From a virus: a stretch of DNA of 23,580 nt. The stretch lies in IMG/VR virus record IMGVR_UViG_3300046010_000294, positions 1 to 23,580 of that record; one strand, 5' to 3'. The notes under the pieces were generated by a model. It saw only the letters and a program-made list of their open reading frames with translations, did not search any database and had not been told where the DNA came from. This document shows positions 15,156-21,895 of the stretch, one piece after another. Position numbers and translations under genes: made by a program. Within the stretch, counting starts at the first letter, position 1, and each line of letters begins with the position of its first letter.

Positions 15156-16334
15156 ATGGCAAATGCTTTTAACGACACCTCGTCTATGGCTGGTCTAGTA
15201 CAGACCGCTTATGACCGATATGTTGAATTTGCCCTCCGCTCCCAGCCGATGATTCGTGCTGTTGCGGACAAGAAGCCTGTACAACAGGCAATGCCAGGGT
15301 CATCCGTTGTATTCTCACTTTACAACGATTTGGCTGCTGCTACTTCTACACTCACAGAAACAACTGACCCAGATGCAGTTGCACTAAGTAATGTTGACAC
15401 CGTATCTGTTACTCTAAACGAGTACGGTAACGCATCACTTGTAACTCGCAAACTACAGTTGTTCTCACTATCCGATGTTGACCCTGCTGTTGCAGACATC
15501 ATCGCGTATAACATGGCTGACTCACTTGACATCGTGGCACAAAACACCCTTCGTCAAGGAACCAATGTTATTTATGGCGGAACTCGTACATCTACTGCAA
15601 CTGTTACAGCATCAGACACTATTGATTCTGCTGACATCCGCAAGGCTGTTGCGAAGTTACGCTCAAACAAGGCTGTTCCTCGTGCAGGCAGCCTATACTG
15701 GGTAGGTATTCACCCAGAGGTATCACATGACCTTCGTGCAGAGTCAGGCTCTGTCGGATGGCGTGATACTCACGCACACACTGATGCATCCCTTGGTAAC
15801 TTGTTCGCAGGTACCATCGGAACATACGAGGGTGCTTTCTTCGTAGAGAACTCTCGCATGTTCTCTGCTAAGGATGGTGCAGACCAATCTGCTCTTGCTA
15901 CAACCGCAGTAACCGTTGCAGGTACTTCAGCAGGCTTCACCTTCGGTGTTGCTTCTTCTTCAGTAGTTGCAACTCGTTCAGAGGTTGGCGACAAGATTGC
16001 TGGAACTGGTATTGCTTCAGGTGCAAAAATTACTGCACTATCAACATCAGGTTCAACAACAACAATTACTGTTGACACAGCAAATACTGCTGCTGTTACT
16101 GCAACCACTGTTGTAACTGTAACTCCTGTAACTCGTGTATTCCGTACACTGCTTTGCGGTAAGCAAGCATTGGCAGAAGCCGTGTCACAAGAGCCAGGCG
16201 TAGTTATCGGACCTGTTACTGATAAGTTAATGCGTTTCCGCCCAATCGGTTGGTACGGAGTCCTTGGATGGAACCGTTACCGCGAGGAAGCGTTGTATCG
16301 CATTGAAACTGGTTCATCAATCGCTGCTCTGTAA
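15156..16334 (+). CDS. Major capsid protein with inserted beta domain
   Basis: It forms the head shell. From ATG 15156, behind AGGAGGT (15142-15148), the protein has 392 residues. An in-frame GTG at 15147 lies on the SD itself and is rejected. The core (DRYVEFALRSQPMIRAVADK; a LNEYGNASLVTRKLQL strand pair; RVFRTLLCGKQALAEAVSQE; a C-terminal GWYGVLGWNRYREEALYRIE) resembles phage capsid proteins of the N4 gp56-like group. About residues 246-327 form a Thr/Ser/Ala/Val-rich insert with a GDKIAGTGIASGAKITALS pattern, which looks like a surface-exposed beta domain. Codon use here favours C-ending codons (ttc, atc, gac) more than its neighbours, as expected for a highly expressed gene. A strong hairpin follows the stop. 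Confidence 0.85.
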   Translation: MANAFNDTSSMAGLVQTAYDRYVEFALRSQPMIRAVADKKPVQQAMPGSSVVFSLYNDLAAATSTLTETTDPDAVALSNVDTVSVTLNEYGNASLVTRKLQLFSLSDVDPAVADIIAYNMADSLDIVAQNTLRQGTNVIYGGTRTSTATVTASDTIDSADIRKAVAKLRSNKAVPRAGSLYWVGIHPEVSHDLRAESGSVGWRDTHAHTDASLGNLFAGTIGTYEGAFFVENSRMFSAKDGADQSALATTAVTVAGTSAGFTFGVASSSVVATRSEVGDKIAGTGIASGAKITALSTSGSTTTITVDTANTAAVTATTVVTVTPVTRVFRTLLCGKQALAEAVSQEPGVVIGPVTDKLMRFRPIGWYGVLGWNRYREEALYRIETGSSIAAL

Positions 16335-16346
16335 TTGATTGACTGT

Positions 16347-16368
16347 AGGGCAGGAGCAATCCTGCCTT
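16347..16368 (+). terminator. Strong GNRA-loop hairpin after the capsid gene
   Basis: GGCAGGA (16349-16355) and TCCTGCC (16360-16366) pair perfectly around a GCAA tetraloop. One G-T and one A-T pair extend the stem to 16347-16368. TTAT follows at 16367-16370 instead of a full T-run. Placed 12 bases after the major capsid stop and before an AGGAGG-led gene, it probably lowers read-through or protects the 3' end of the capsid message. Confidence 0.5.
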
Positions 16369-16391
16369 ATGGTGAGTCCATTAGGAGGACC

Positions 16392-16652
16392 ATGGCAAAC
16401 TATTACTTCACACCACCAACAGTGGATGAAACACCAGCAGGTGGACCACCATTGTTTGACCGTTACAAACTTGCTCGTGGTATATCTGTACTGCGTACCA
16501 ATGGTGTATACTCATCCTTTAGATACCCAAGCCAAACTCAAGTATTGGCTGCGGAGGAATTTTATTTGGGTGGCACTAAAAACTTTATTGACCAAGAAAC
16601 AAGGGATGCTTTAGTAGCACAAGGCTACGGAGCATACATAGTGCCTGCATGA
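16392..16652 (+). CDS. Hypothetical 86-aa protein after the capsid gene
   Basis: Unrecognised. ATG 16392 follows AGGAGG (16383-16388), which is better than the in-frame TTG at 16335 upstream of the hairpin. The protein starts MANYYFTPPTVDETPAGGPP, continues with basic and aromatic stretches (FDRYKLARGISVLRTNGVYSSFRYPS) and ends GYGAYIVPA. It has no transmembrane segment and looks like a compact beta-rich small virion protein, possibly a head-completion or decoration protein. That is inferred only from its place between capsid and tail genes. The stop overlaps the next start as ATGA. Confidence 0.8.
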   Translation: MANYYFTPPTVDETPAGGPPLFDRYKLARGISVLRTNGVYSSFRYPSQTQVLAAEEFYLGGTKNFIDQETRDALVAQGYGAYIVPA

Positions 16653-16894
16653 AACATTGGGAATATCATCCAGAACCTAAAGAAGGTTGCTTCGGTTGTA
16701 AAGCACTATCTTTAAATATGAACGCTGGTGAGGCTAACTCTAACCTTAATATATCTGCAAAAAAATGGGATAAAGAGTTACAGGCATATAGAAATGCTAG
16801 AGCACAAGGCATACAGCCAGATGGAACTAGCATGAAACAAATTGAGAAAGCCGTAAAAATCTCAAATCAAACAGGTAAGGCATACGGCGCATAA
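16649..16894 (+). CDS. Hypothetical 81-aa protein with CxxC
   Basis: Unrecognised. It starts by ATGA overlap with the previous gene, so translation is likely coupled. The N-terminus has aromatic and His residues (MKHWEYHPEP) followed by GCFGCKAL, a CxxC pair that with nearby His could bind a metal. Only two Cys are present, so a full zinc finger would need His ligands or dimerisation. The rest is basic and helical (SAKKWDKELQAYRNARAQG, then a Lys-rich C-terminus KAVKISNQTGKAYGA). Structural or regulatory role unknown. Confidence 0.8.
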   Translation: MKHWEYHPEPKEGCFGCKALSLNMNAGEANSNLNISAKKWDKELQAYRNARAQGIQPDGTSMKQIEKAVKISNQTGKAYGA

Positions 16895-16908
16895 TTTAGA
16901 AGGGGACC

Positions 16909-17478
16909 ATGACAGCAATAGTTGGCGTACAAGGAAAAGGCTGGGCTGTCTTAGCAGCAGACTCAATGACTACATATACGGATAAACCTTATGTAGCCAA
17001 AGGGTGTGAAAAAATAGTTAAGGTTAATGAGTATCTAGTTGCAGTAGCAGGTGATGCTATAGCAGGAGATATTCTTAATAACCTATGGCAGCCACCAAAG
17101 GTAATTAAAACTCAAGACTCAGATAGATTTATGATGATTAGAGTTTTACCTTCTATAAGACAGACATTAACTGAAGCAGGTTATGACCCAGCACCTAAGA
17201 ATAAAAATGATGATGATGCTGGCTGGGATGCTTTAATTTGTTTTAATGGAAAAATATATCAAGTTAGTGATGACTATGGATATATGCGAGATGACAAAGG
17301 TTTATACGGAATAGGTGCTGGTGGTGGTATTGCATTAGGTGCATTATCGGCATTAGATGCAGAGAGAAGAACGCATACTAAAGCAGCAAGCGCTGCTAAG
17401 AAAGCAATCAATATCGCTATTCAGTATAACATCTGGTGTGGCGGACCAGTAAATATCAAAACCCAATTTACTAGATAA
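16909..17478 (+). CDS. Proteasome/HslV-like Ntn-hydrolase homologue
   Basis: The 189-residue product matches the 20S proteasome beta/HslV fold along its length. MTAIVGVQGKGWAVLAADS places Thr directly after the initiator Met, where removal of Met exposes the N-terminal nucleophile. D17 in AADS (mature numbering) and a Lys in GCEKIVKV correspond to the usual Asp17/Lys33. AVAGDAIAGD fits the AGxxAD region, and LYGIGAGGGIALGALSAL fits the GSGG-helix region. The C-terminal CGGPVNI fits the proteasome SGGxV strand. Unusual changes: Ala in place of the GSG Ser (A137), and Asn174 and Cys177 (Met numbering) where proteasomes have Asp166 and Ser169. It may be an altered protease or a structural relative. 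No propeptide is present. AAGGGGA precedes ATG 16909. It could process virion proteins or act on host proteins, but the substrate is unknown. Confidence 0.8.
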   Translation: MTAIVGVQGKGWAVLAADSMTTYTDKPYVAKGCEKIVKVNEYLVAVAGDAIAGDILNNLWQPPKVIKTQDSDRFMMIRVLPSIRQTLTEAGYDPAPKNKNDDDAGWDALICFNGKIYQVSDDYGYMRDDKGLYGIGAGGGIALGALSALDAERRTHTKAASAAKKAINIAIQYNIWCGGPVNIKTQFTR

Positions 17479-17488
17479 GAGGTTAGAA

Positions 17489-17671
17489 ATGTGTATTGAG
17501 TGTAATTGCTTCGGCACTGTTACTCCTTATGGAGTGGGTGGAAGAACACCTACAGAACTACCAAAAGAACCAAATGTTGCTATCTATAATAAACCAATTT
17601 TTCGCATAGGCGAAACTCCACATGGCATGAAGCCAATGATGGATGACTACAAAGATGAGGATGGTATGTAA
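17489..17671 (+). CDS. Hypothetical 60-aa Cys-rich N-terminus protein
   Basis: Unrecognised. GAGGTTAG precedes ATG 17489, ten bases after the proteasome-like gene. The first residues, MCIECNCFG, hold three Cys (2, 5, 7), a possible metal-binding cluster. A Pro/Gly-rich middle (VGGRTPTELPKEP) and an acidic C-terminus (MMDDYKDEDGM) follow. No membrane segment is seen. The stop codon abuts the next start (TAA then ATG at 17672). Confidence 0.7.
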   Translation: MCIECNCFGTVTPYGVGGRTPTELPKEPNVAIYNKPIFRIGETPHGMKPMMDDYKDEDGM

Positions 17672-17788
17672 ATGCCAGCACACTACGGAAAAGAAATGAA
17701 ATCAAAAGGCAAGAAGATGGTTAAAAAAGCAGCATCTAAAGCAAAAAAGAAAATGCCTGCAAAAATGATGATGGGCAAAAAGAAGTAA
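17672..17788 (+). CDS. Lys-rich mini-protein, 38 aa
   Basis: A short but well-placed ORF: it starts immediately after the previous stop and ends immediately before the next ATG. Of 38 residues, 15 are Lys and 7 are Met. It begins MPAHYGKEMKSKGKK, a form seen in small phage proteins of unknown role, and ends MMMGKKK. It cannot fold as a normal globular domain and probably binds DNA or RNA, or neutralises packaged DNA. GAGGATGG about ten bases upstream may serve as SD. Function unknown. Confidence 0.65.
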   Translation: MPAHYGKEMKSKGKKMVKKAASKAKKKMPAKMMMGKKK

Positions 17789-17950
17789 ATGAAGAAAGCA
17801 GTTGCAACAAAAAAAGTTAAAAAAGTTATGGGTGAATACAAGCGTGGAACTTTGCGCTCAGGTTCTAAAAAAGGACCAAAGGTAACATCCAGAAAGCAAG
17901 CCGTGGCTATCGCTATGAGCGAAGCAAAGATGGCTAAAAAGAAAAAGTAA
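17789..17950 (+). CDS. Small basic DUF6496-like protein, 53 aa
   Basis: The core reads VMGEYKRGTLRSGSKKGP then VTSRKQAVAIAMSEA. This matches my memory of a widespread small phage/bacterial family (DUF6496 type) with pattern V-M-x-E-[FY]-K-x-G-x-L-x-S-G-S-K-K-G-P and S-R-K-Q-A-x-A-I-A-x-S-E-A. It has 16 Lys and 3 Arg, with Lys runs at both ends. The second half should form a short amphipathic helix. Start and stop abut or nearly abut the neighbours. Function is not known for the family. A nucleoid- or DNA-associated role is inferred from charge. Confidence 0.75.
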   Translation: MKKAVATKKVKKVMGEYKRGTLRSGSKKGPKVTSRKQAVAIAMSEAKMAKKKK

Positions 17951-17952
17951 CA

Positions 17953-18105
17953 ATGTCATCAGGACAATTAAAACGCCATGATGGTTTTAATCCAGTTCAA
18001 ATAAAAAATGGCATGATAGTAAGACTGCGTAAAGATGGAACAATAAAAGCAGTCTTGGGAAAGCATGGGGAATATGGCAAGCAAGAAAGACTCAAGGCTC
18101 GCTAG
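17953..18105 (+). CDS. Hypothetical 50-aa basic protein
   Basis: Unrecognised. It starts two bases after the previous stop. The sequence has HDGFNPVQIKNGMIVRLRKDG then TIKAVLGKHGEYG, which suggests a small beta-hairpin or SH3-like basic fold, and it ends KQERLKAR. The last 41 bases overlap the next gene in another frame (18065-18105), a dense packing typical of this cluster. The overlap is short and both reading frames look natural. Function unknown. Confidence 0.6.
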   Translation: MSSGQLKRHDGFNPVQIKNGMIVRLRKDGTIKAVLGKHGEYGKQERLKAR

Positions 18106-18340
18106 AGCAGGAGTATCTGGTTTTAATAAACCTAAGAGAACTCCTAGTCATCCAACAAAATCACATGTAGTAGTAGCCAAAGAGGGTAGTCAAGTTAAAA
18201 CTATCCGCTTTGGTCAACAGGGTGTAACTGGTGATAGACAACCAAGTGCACGACAAAAATCGTTTAAGGCTCGTCACGCCAAGAATATTGCTAAGGGCAA
18301 AATGTCCGCAGCGTATTGGGCAGATAAGGTGAAATGGTGA
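18065..18340 (+). CDS. Small basic DUF5872-like protein, 91 aa
   Basis: It contains NKPKRTPSHPTKSHVVVAKE, then VKTIRFGQQGVTG, then KSFKARHAKNIAKGKMSAA ending in YWADKVKW. This order and wording match a small protein family shared by phages and some large DNA viruses that I recall as DUF5872. Function is not known. Start is uncertain: ATG 18065 (GGGA about five bases upstream) gives 91 residues, and ATG 18074 gives 88 with a natural MASKKDSRL start but a poorly spaced SD. Either way it overlaps the end of the previous gene by 32-41 bases. It is strongly basic throughout. Confidence 0.8.
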   Translation: MGNMASKKDSRLARAGVSGFNKPKRTPSHPTKSHVVVAKEGSQVKTIRFGQQGVTGDRQPSARQKSFKARHAKNIAKGKMSAAYWADKVKW

Positions 18341-18504
18341 AAGGTAAAGCATTTTGGGACAAGAAGAATCCAAAAAAGACATCTACAAAACTGACTTCTG
18401 CACAGAAGGCTGCTGCCAAGGCTCGTGCAAAGGCTGCGGGTCGGAAGTACCCCAACCTTGTGGACAACGCTGCTGTAGCACGCAAGAGTAAGAAGGGCAA
18501 GTAA
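18334..18504 (+). CDS. Lys/Ala-rich mini-protein, 56 aa
   Basis: Starts at ATG 18334 or possibly GTG 18337, overlapping the previous stop. AAGGTGA (18326-18332) supports either, with better spacing for GTG. The product begins MVKGKAFWDKKNPKKTSTKL, continues with an Ala/Lys helix (AQKAAAKARAKAAGRKYPN) and ends ARKSKKGK. The Ala/Lys helix resembles histone-H1-like tails, so DNA binding is plausible but unproven. Its stop overlaps the next ATG (TAATG at 18502-18506). Confidence 0.7.
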   Translation: MVKGKAFWDKKNPKKTSTKLTSAQKAAAKARAKAAGRKYPNLVDNAAVARKSKKGK

Positions 18505-18779
18505 TGGCAACAGGAGTTGCAGGAAGCACTCTAACAAGCGAAATGAATCGTGTAGCCAACAATGGTACATATCCTGCTATGACGGCTTACAAAGCCCTTG
18601 TAGGGGCTGCTAATGCCTGGGCTGGTACATCTGGCTTAGGTCTTATAGGTGCCCTTAATATCAAGGCAGATAGCGGTAGACAGCCTAATAACTATAAAGG
18701 TTTAAACGCTGTATGCAATGAGATTGCTGGTACCTCTGGTCTATCAGCCGTGGATGCTTTAAGGAGTATAGACCTATGA
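18504..18779 (+). CDS. Hypothetical 91-aa small virion-type protein
   Basis: Unrecognised. It is low in charge and rich in Ala, Gly, Asn and Thr, in contrast to the basic neighbours upstream. Two similar stretches, AWAGTSGLGLIGALNIKA (about 38-55) and EIAGTSGLSAVDALRSIDL (at the end), share the pattern AGTSGL-x(3)-[DG]AL and suggest an internal duplication. It is coupled to both neighbours by TAATG at its start and ATGA at its end. Likely a small structural or assembly protein. Confidence 0.75.
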   Translation: MATGVAGSTLTSEMNRVANNGTYPAMTAYKALVGAANAWAGTSGLGLIGALNIKADSGRQPNNYKGLNAVCNEIAGTSGLSAVDALRSIDL

Positions 18780-19669
18780 GTGATTTCGCTGGATTAATAA
18801 ATCGTGTAGAAGCGGTACTCCATGGTTATACCGAAAATACCGAACCAACTACTTGGCTTACTACAACTGCTACTAGTGCTACAACAAGCATGACTGTTTA
18901 CGATGCTTCAGTAATAGGTCGTGGATATATTCAAATTGATGATGAAATTGTATTTGTTAATAATACAGACAATGTGGCTAACACTTTAACTCTCCCACCT
19001 TGGGGTAGAGCACAGCGTGGTACTACTGCAGCAGCACATAGTGCTAATGCAAAGGTTACAGTAAGTCCATTATTCCCACGCCAAGAAATTAAAAATGCTA
19101 TTAACGATACCATCAATGCAATGTACCCAATGGTGTTTGCTGTTAGTTCTTATGACTTTGATTATGTAGCAGCAAGATATTCTTATTCAATTCCAGCAGC
19201 AGTAGAAAATGTTTTAAGTGTAACTTACTCAACCATAGGTCCATCTAGGGAGTGGTTTCCTGCTCGTGGCTGGCAGTTAGATAGAACCGCAGATACTGAT
19301 TCCTTTAGCAATGGTAAGAGTATTTCAATTTATTCTGAGATTGTTCCTGGACAAACAGTCCATGTTGTTTACAGTAAACGCCCAACATTATTAACTAATG
19401 ATAATGATAATTATGAAACAGTTACAGGCTTTCCTTCATACTCAGAGGATGTAGTTATTTATGGTGCAGCCTTCCGTATGATTTCTTTCTTGGACCCATC
19501 ACGCCTTGGTCCTCAATCTGCAGCAGCAGATATTTTAGATGGCGTAAGACCACAAGGTTCTGGTCAAAATACAGCCAGATTTTTATACAACATTTATCAA
19601 CAAAGACTTAATGAAGTTGCGGATAACCAACGCCGTCAACATCCAATTCGCTCACACTATCAGAGATAA
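18776..19669 (+). CDS. Probable head-tail adaptor or tail-base protein, 297 aa
   Basis: Not named by motif. The N-terminal ~35 residues are helical. A beta module around 35-97 follows (GYIQIDDEIVFV, then RAQRGTTAAAHSANAKVTV), of a kind found repeatedly in phage tail and fibre proteins. The C-terminal two thirds is beta-rich with helices (RQEIKNAINDTINAMYPMVF; FPSYSEDVVIYGAAFRMISF) and ends in a Gln/Arg-rich helix. The fold impression and its position between the small head genes and the fibre suggest an adaptor or tail-tube-like connector protein. The start overlaps the previous stop (ATGA). Confidence 0.65.
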   Translation: MSDFAGLINRVEAVLHGYTENTEPTTWLTTTATSATTSMTVYDASVIGRGYIQIDDEIVFVNNTDNVANTLTLPPWGRAQRGTTAAAHSANAKVTVSPLFPRQEIKNAINDTINAMYPMVFAVSSYDFDYVAARYSYSIPAAVENVLSVTYSTIGPSREWFPARGWQLDRTADTDSFSNGKSISIYSEIVPGQTVHVVYSKRPTLLTNDNDNYETVTGFPSYSEDVVIYGAAFRMISFLDPSRLGPQSAAADILDGVRPQGSGQNTARFLYNIYQQRLNEVADNQRRQHPIRSHYQR

Positions 19670-19677
19670 GGTAAACA

Positions 19678-21564
19678 ATGGCAGCAGGCGACCCAGGTAC
19701 CCCCAAGCGGAATTTCTCCTCAACCGCAGTAGAAACTTCGCTTCAATCATCTATAGCAGCACAGTCACAAGGTGCATCAAACACATCTTTTATTGTCGCA
19801 TCAGTTAGCGGTTTTCCATCAGTTCCGTTTACATTAATTGTTGACCCAGATACTTCTAAAGAAGAAGTTGTAACGGTTACTGCTGCAAGCAGCACAACAC
19901 TTACTGTTACTCGTGGTGAAGATAGCACTCAGGCTGTAGCCCACTCTGCTGGTGCTGTCGTAAGACATGGTGTTTCAGGTAGAGATTTCCGTGAAGAGCA
20001 AACACATATTGCTGCTCGTGGTTATGATGTAGATTCTGCAATACTTGCATTAGCATCCCAAACGCATGTGCATGGCTTAGCCTCTGGTGATGGTAGCGTA
20101 GTAGGCACAGATGCTTTACAAACTCTTACTCGTAAAACTTTAACCTCTCCTACAATTACCAACCCAACCATTACTGGTGCTGGTGTTGATGCAAGTATTG
20201 TTTTTGAAGGCGCTACTGCTGATGCACATGAAACTACATTAGAGGTTGCTGAACCAACACAAGATAATACAATTACCCTACCTAATACAACAGGTACAGT
20301 AGTTATTGCTGATGCTGTTCAGACATTAACTAATAAAACTATTGATATGACTGGTAAAACTATTACTGGTCTATCCAGCGCAGGTATGATTTCATCATCT
20401 GCTACTCCAAAGGATTATGTAGATGCAATTCTAGGTTCTGCTACAGCAGCAGCCACAAGCGCAGCCTCTGCTGCAGCCAGTGCTACCGCAGCAGCAACCA
20501 GTGCATCAAGTGCTGCAACTAGTGCAGGAAGTTCAGAAGCCTCTGCTATTGCATCAGCAACAAGTGCAAGCGCTGCTGCAACTTCTGCTTCCTCTGCAGC
20601 CACCAGTGCTACTGCTGCTGCTACAAGTGCTACAAGCGCTGCTAACAGTGCAACTGCTGCAGCAACTAGTGCTACCAGTGCTGATGCTTCAGCCACTGCT
20701 GCTGCTACAAGTGAAACAAATGCAGCCACTAGTGCATCTAGTGCATTAACAAGTGCAACTAGCGCAGCCACAAGTGCAAGTAGTGCTGCTACCTCAGCAT
20801 CATCTGCATTAACATCTGCTAACTCAGCAGCCACATCTGCTTCAAGTGCTGCTGCTTCTTATGATGAATTTGATGATAGATACCTAGGTAATAAAACTTC
20901 TGACCCAACCCTTGATAATGATGGTGGGGCTTTAATTACTGGTGCTCTTTACTTTAACTCAGTAGTTAATGCAATGAAGGTATACAACGGTTCTTCTTGG
21001 GATTTAGTAGCACCTGATACATCTAACTTTATTGATAAATCAATCCTTACTGGCAAGGGTTCTTTAATATCAGCAAGTGGTGCATCTACACCAGTAGCAC
21101 TTACAGCACCATCAACTAATGGATATGTTTTAAGTTATGACTCTGCTACAACTAGCGGACTATCTTGGATTCTTCCTAATCCTGGAGATATAACTGGCGT
21201 AACTGCTGGAACTGGTTTATCAGGTGGAGGAACATCTGGTGATGTAACTTTAAACCTTGCTGATACCGCAGTAACTCCTGCTTCATACACCTACACAAGT
21301 TTAACTGTTGATGCTCAAGGTCGTATAACTGCAGCATCTAATGGCACAGCCCCAGTAACTTCGGTTACTTCTGCAGATACAACAAGAATCACTATTGGCG
21401 GTACTGGTACTGCACCAACAGTTGATTTATCTACAAGCGGTGTAACTGCTGCGACATATACTCTTTCTACTATAACAGTTGATGCTTATGGTAGAATCAC
21501 CTCTGCTTCTACAGGAACAGCGCAGGGTGAAACATTTAATCCACTACTACTGATGGGAGCCTAA
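19678..21564 (+). CDS. Tail fibre with long Ala/Ser/Thr repeat
   Basis: A 628-residue fibre that probably trimerises at the tail to bind the host surface. Order: an N-terminal beta module (about 30-105) with LTVTRGEDSTQAVAHSAGA; a fibre stretch with two TLTNKT/TLTRKT-type repeats (about 145-245); a near-continuous Ala/Ser/Thr repeat (253-394) like the repeat shaft of lambda-type side fibres; a YLGNKTSDP...GALYFNSVVNAMKVYNGSSW motif (402 onward) common in phage fibres; then two copies of TVDAxGRIT (about 540-610). It ends without a recognised chaperone or depolymerase domain. AAGGT precedes ATG 19678. Receptor specificity probably lies in this protein or in the next two genes. Confidence 0.88.
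   Translation: MAAGDPGTPKRNFSSTAVETSLQSSIAAQSQGASNTSFIVASVSGFPSVPFTLIVDPDTSKEEVVTVTAASSTTLTVTRGEDSTQAVAHSAGAVVRHGVSGRDFREEQTHIAARGYDVDSAILALASQTHVHGLASGDGSVVGTDALQTLTRKTLTSPTITNPTITGAGVDASIVFEGATADAHETTLEVAEPTQDNTITLPNTTGTVVIADAVQTLTNKTIDMTGKTITGLSSAGMISSSATPKDYVDAILGSATAAATSAASAAASATAAATSASSAATSAGSSEASAIASATSASAAATSASSAATSATAAATSATSAANSATAAATSATSADASATAAATSETNAATSASSALTSATSAATSASSAATSASSALTSANSAATSASSAAASYDEFDDRYLGNKTSDPTLDNDGGALITGALYFNSVVNAMKVYNGSSWDLVAPDTSNFIDKSILTGKGSLISASGASTPVALTAPSTNGYVLSYDSATTSGLSWILPNPGDITGVTAGTGLSGGGTSGDVTLNLADTAVTPASYTYTSLTVDAQGRITAASNGTAPVTSVTSADTTRITIGGTGTAPTVDLSTSGVTAATYTLSTITVDAYGRITSASTGTAQGETFNPLLLMGA
20434..20859 (+). repeat. Ala/Ser/Thr-coding repeat array in the fibre gene
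   Basis: About 426 bases of imperfect, in-frame repeats coding units such as SAATSAS and TAAATSA. The codons vary between units (gct, gca, gcc; agt, tca, tct), so the repeat is kept at protein level more than at DNA level. Its antisense and alternate frames look like long Ala/Val or Leu/Gln ORFs, which are shadows. Confidence 0.85.
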
Positions 21565-21565
21565 C

Positions 21566-21895
21566 TTGGCTGCAACATATAAAGTCCTGGGTCAGGTAAA
21601 CCCAGCAGCAACAACAGCAACAACGGCATATACCGTGCCTTCGGCTACGGAAACTGTAATATCAACTATTACGGTGGCTAACATAGGTGCTGCACCTGCT
21701 ACATATAGAATAGCAGTCAGACCAAATGGAGCAACTTTAGAAAACAAACATTATATTGTATATGACTCAAGCGTGGCTCCACAGAGTACAGATACTTTAA
21801 CTATAGGAATGACACTTGATGCTACTGATGTTGTAACTGTATTTGCAAGTACAGCAACAATGGCATTTAATCTATTCGGAAGCGAGATTGCATAA
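21566..21895 (+). CDS. Small tail-appendage protein, 109 aa, TTG start
   Basis: Begins at TTG 21566, with GGGAG at 21554-21558 seven bases upstream. There is no ATG nearer the N-terminal MAATYKVLGQVNPA. It is beta-rich with an Ig-like strand pattern (ETVISTITVANIGAAPATYRIAVRP; LTIGMTLDATDVVTVFAS) and ends AFNLFGSEIA. Such small beta-sandwich proteins occur next to fibre genes in related phages and may cap or brace the fibre. It overlaps the next gene by TAATG. The exact role is inferred. Confidence 0.75.
   Translation: MAATYKVLGQVNPAATTATTAYTVPSATETVISTITVANIGAAPATYRIAVRPNGATLENKHYIVYDSSVAPQSTDTLTIGMTLDATDVVTVFASTATMAFNLFGSEIA

Noticed and set aside
15770-16108. Antisense 112-codon ORF over the capsid insert
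   Set aside because: Val/Ala/Pro composition follows from the Thr/Ala/Val-coding main strand. Shadow.
18161-18570. Three antisense ORFs over the small basic genes
   Set aside because: Leu/Phe/Cys-rich shadows of Lys-rich coding sequence. The + strand genes have family matches and coupled starts.
20415-20834. Antisense Ala/Val ORF and a + frame Leu/Gln ORF over the fibre repeat
   Set aside because: Low-complexity reflections of the Ala/Ser/Thr repeat.
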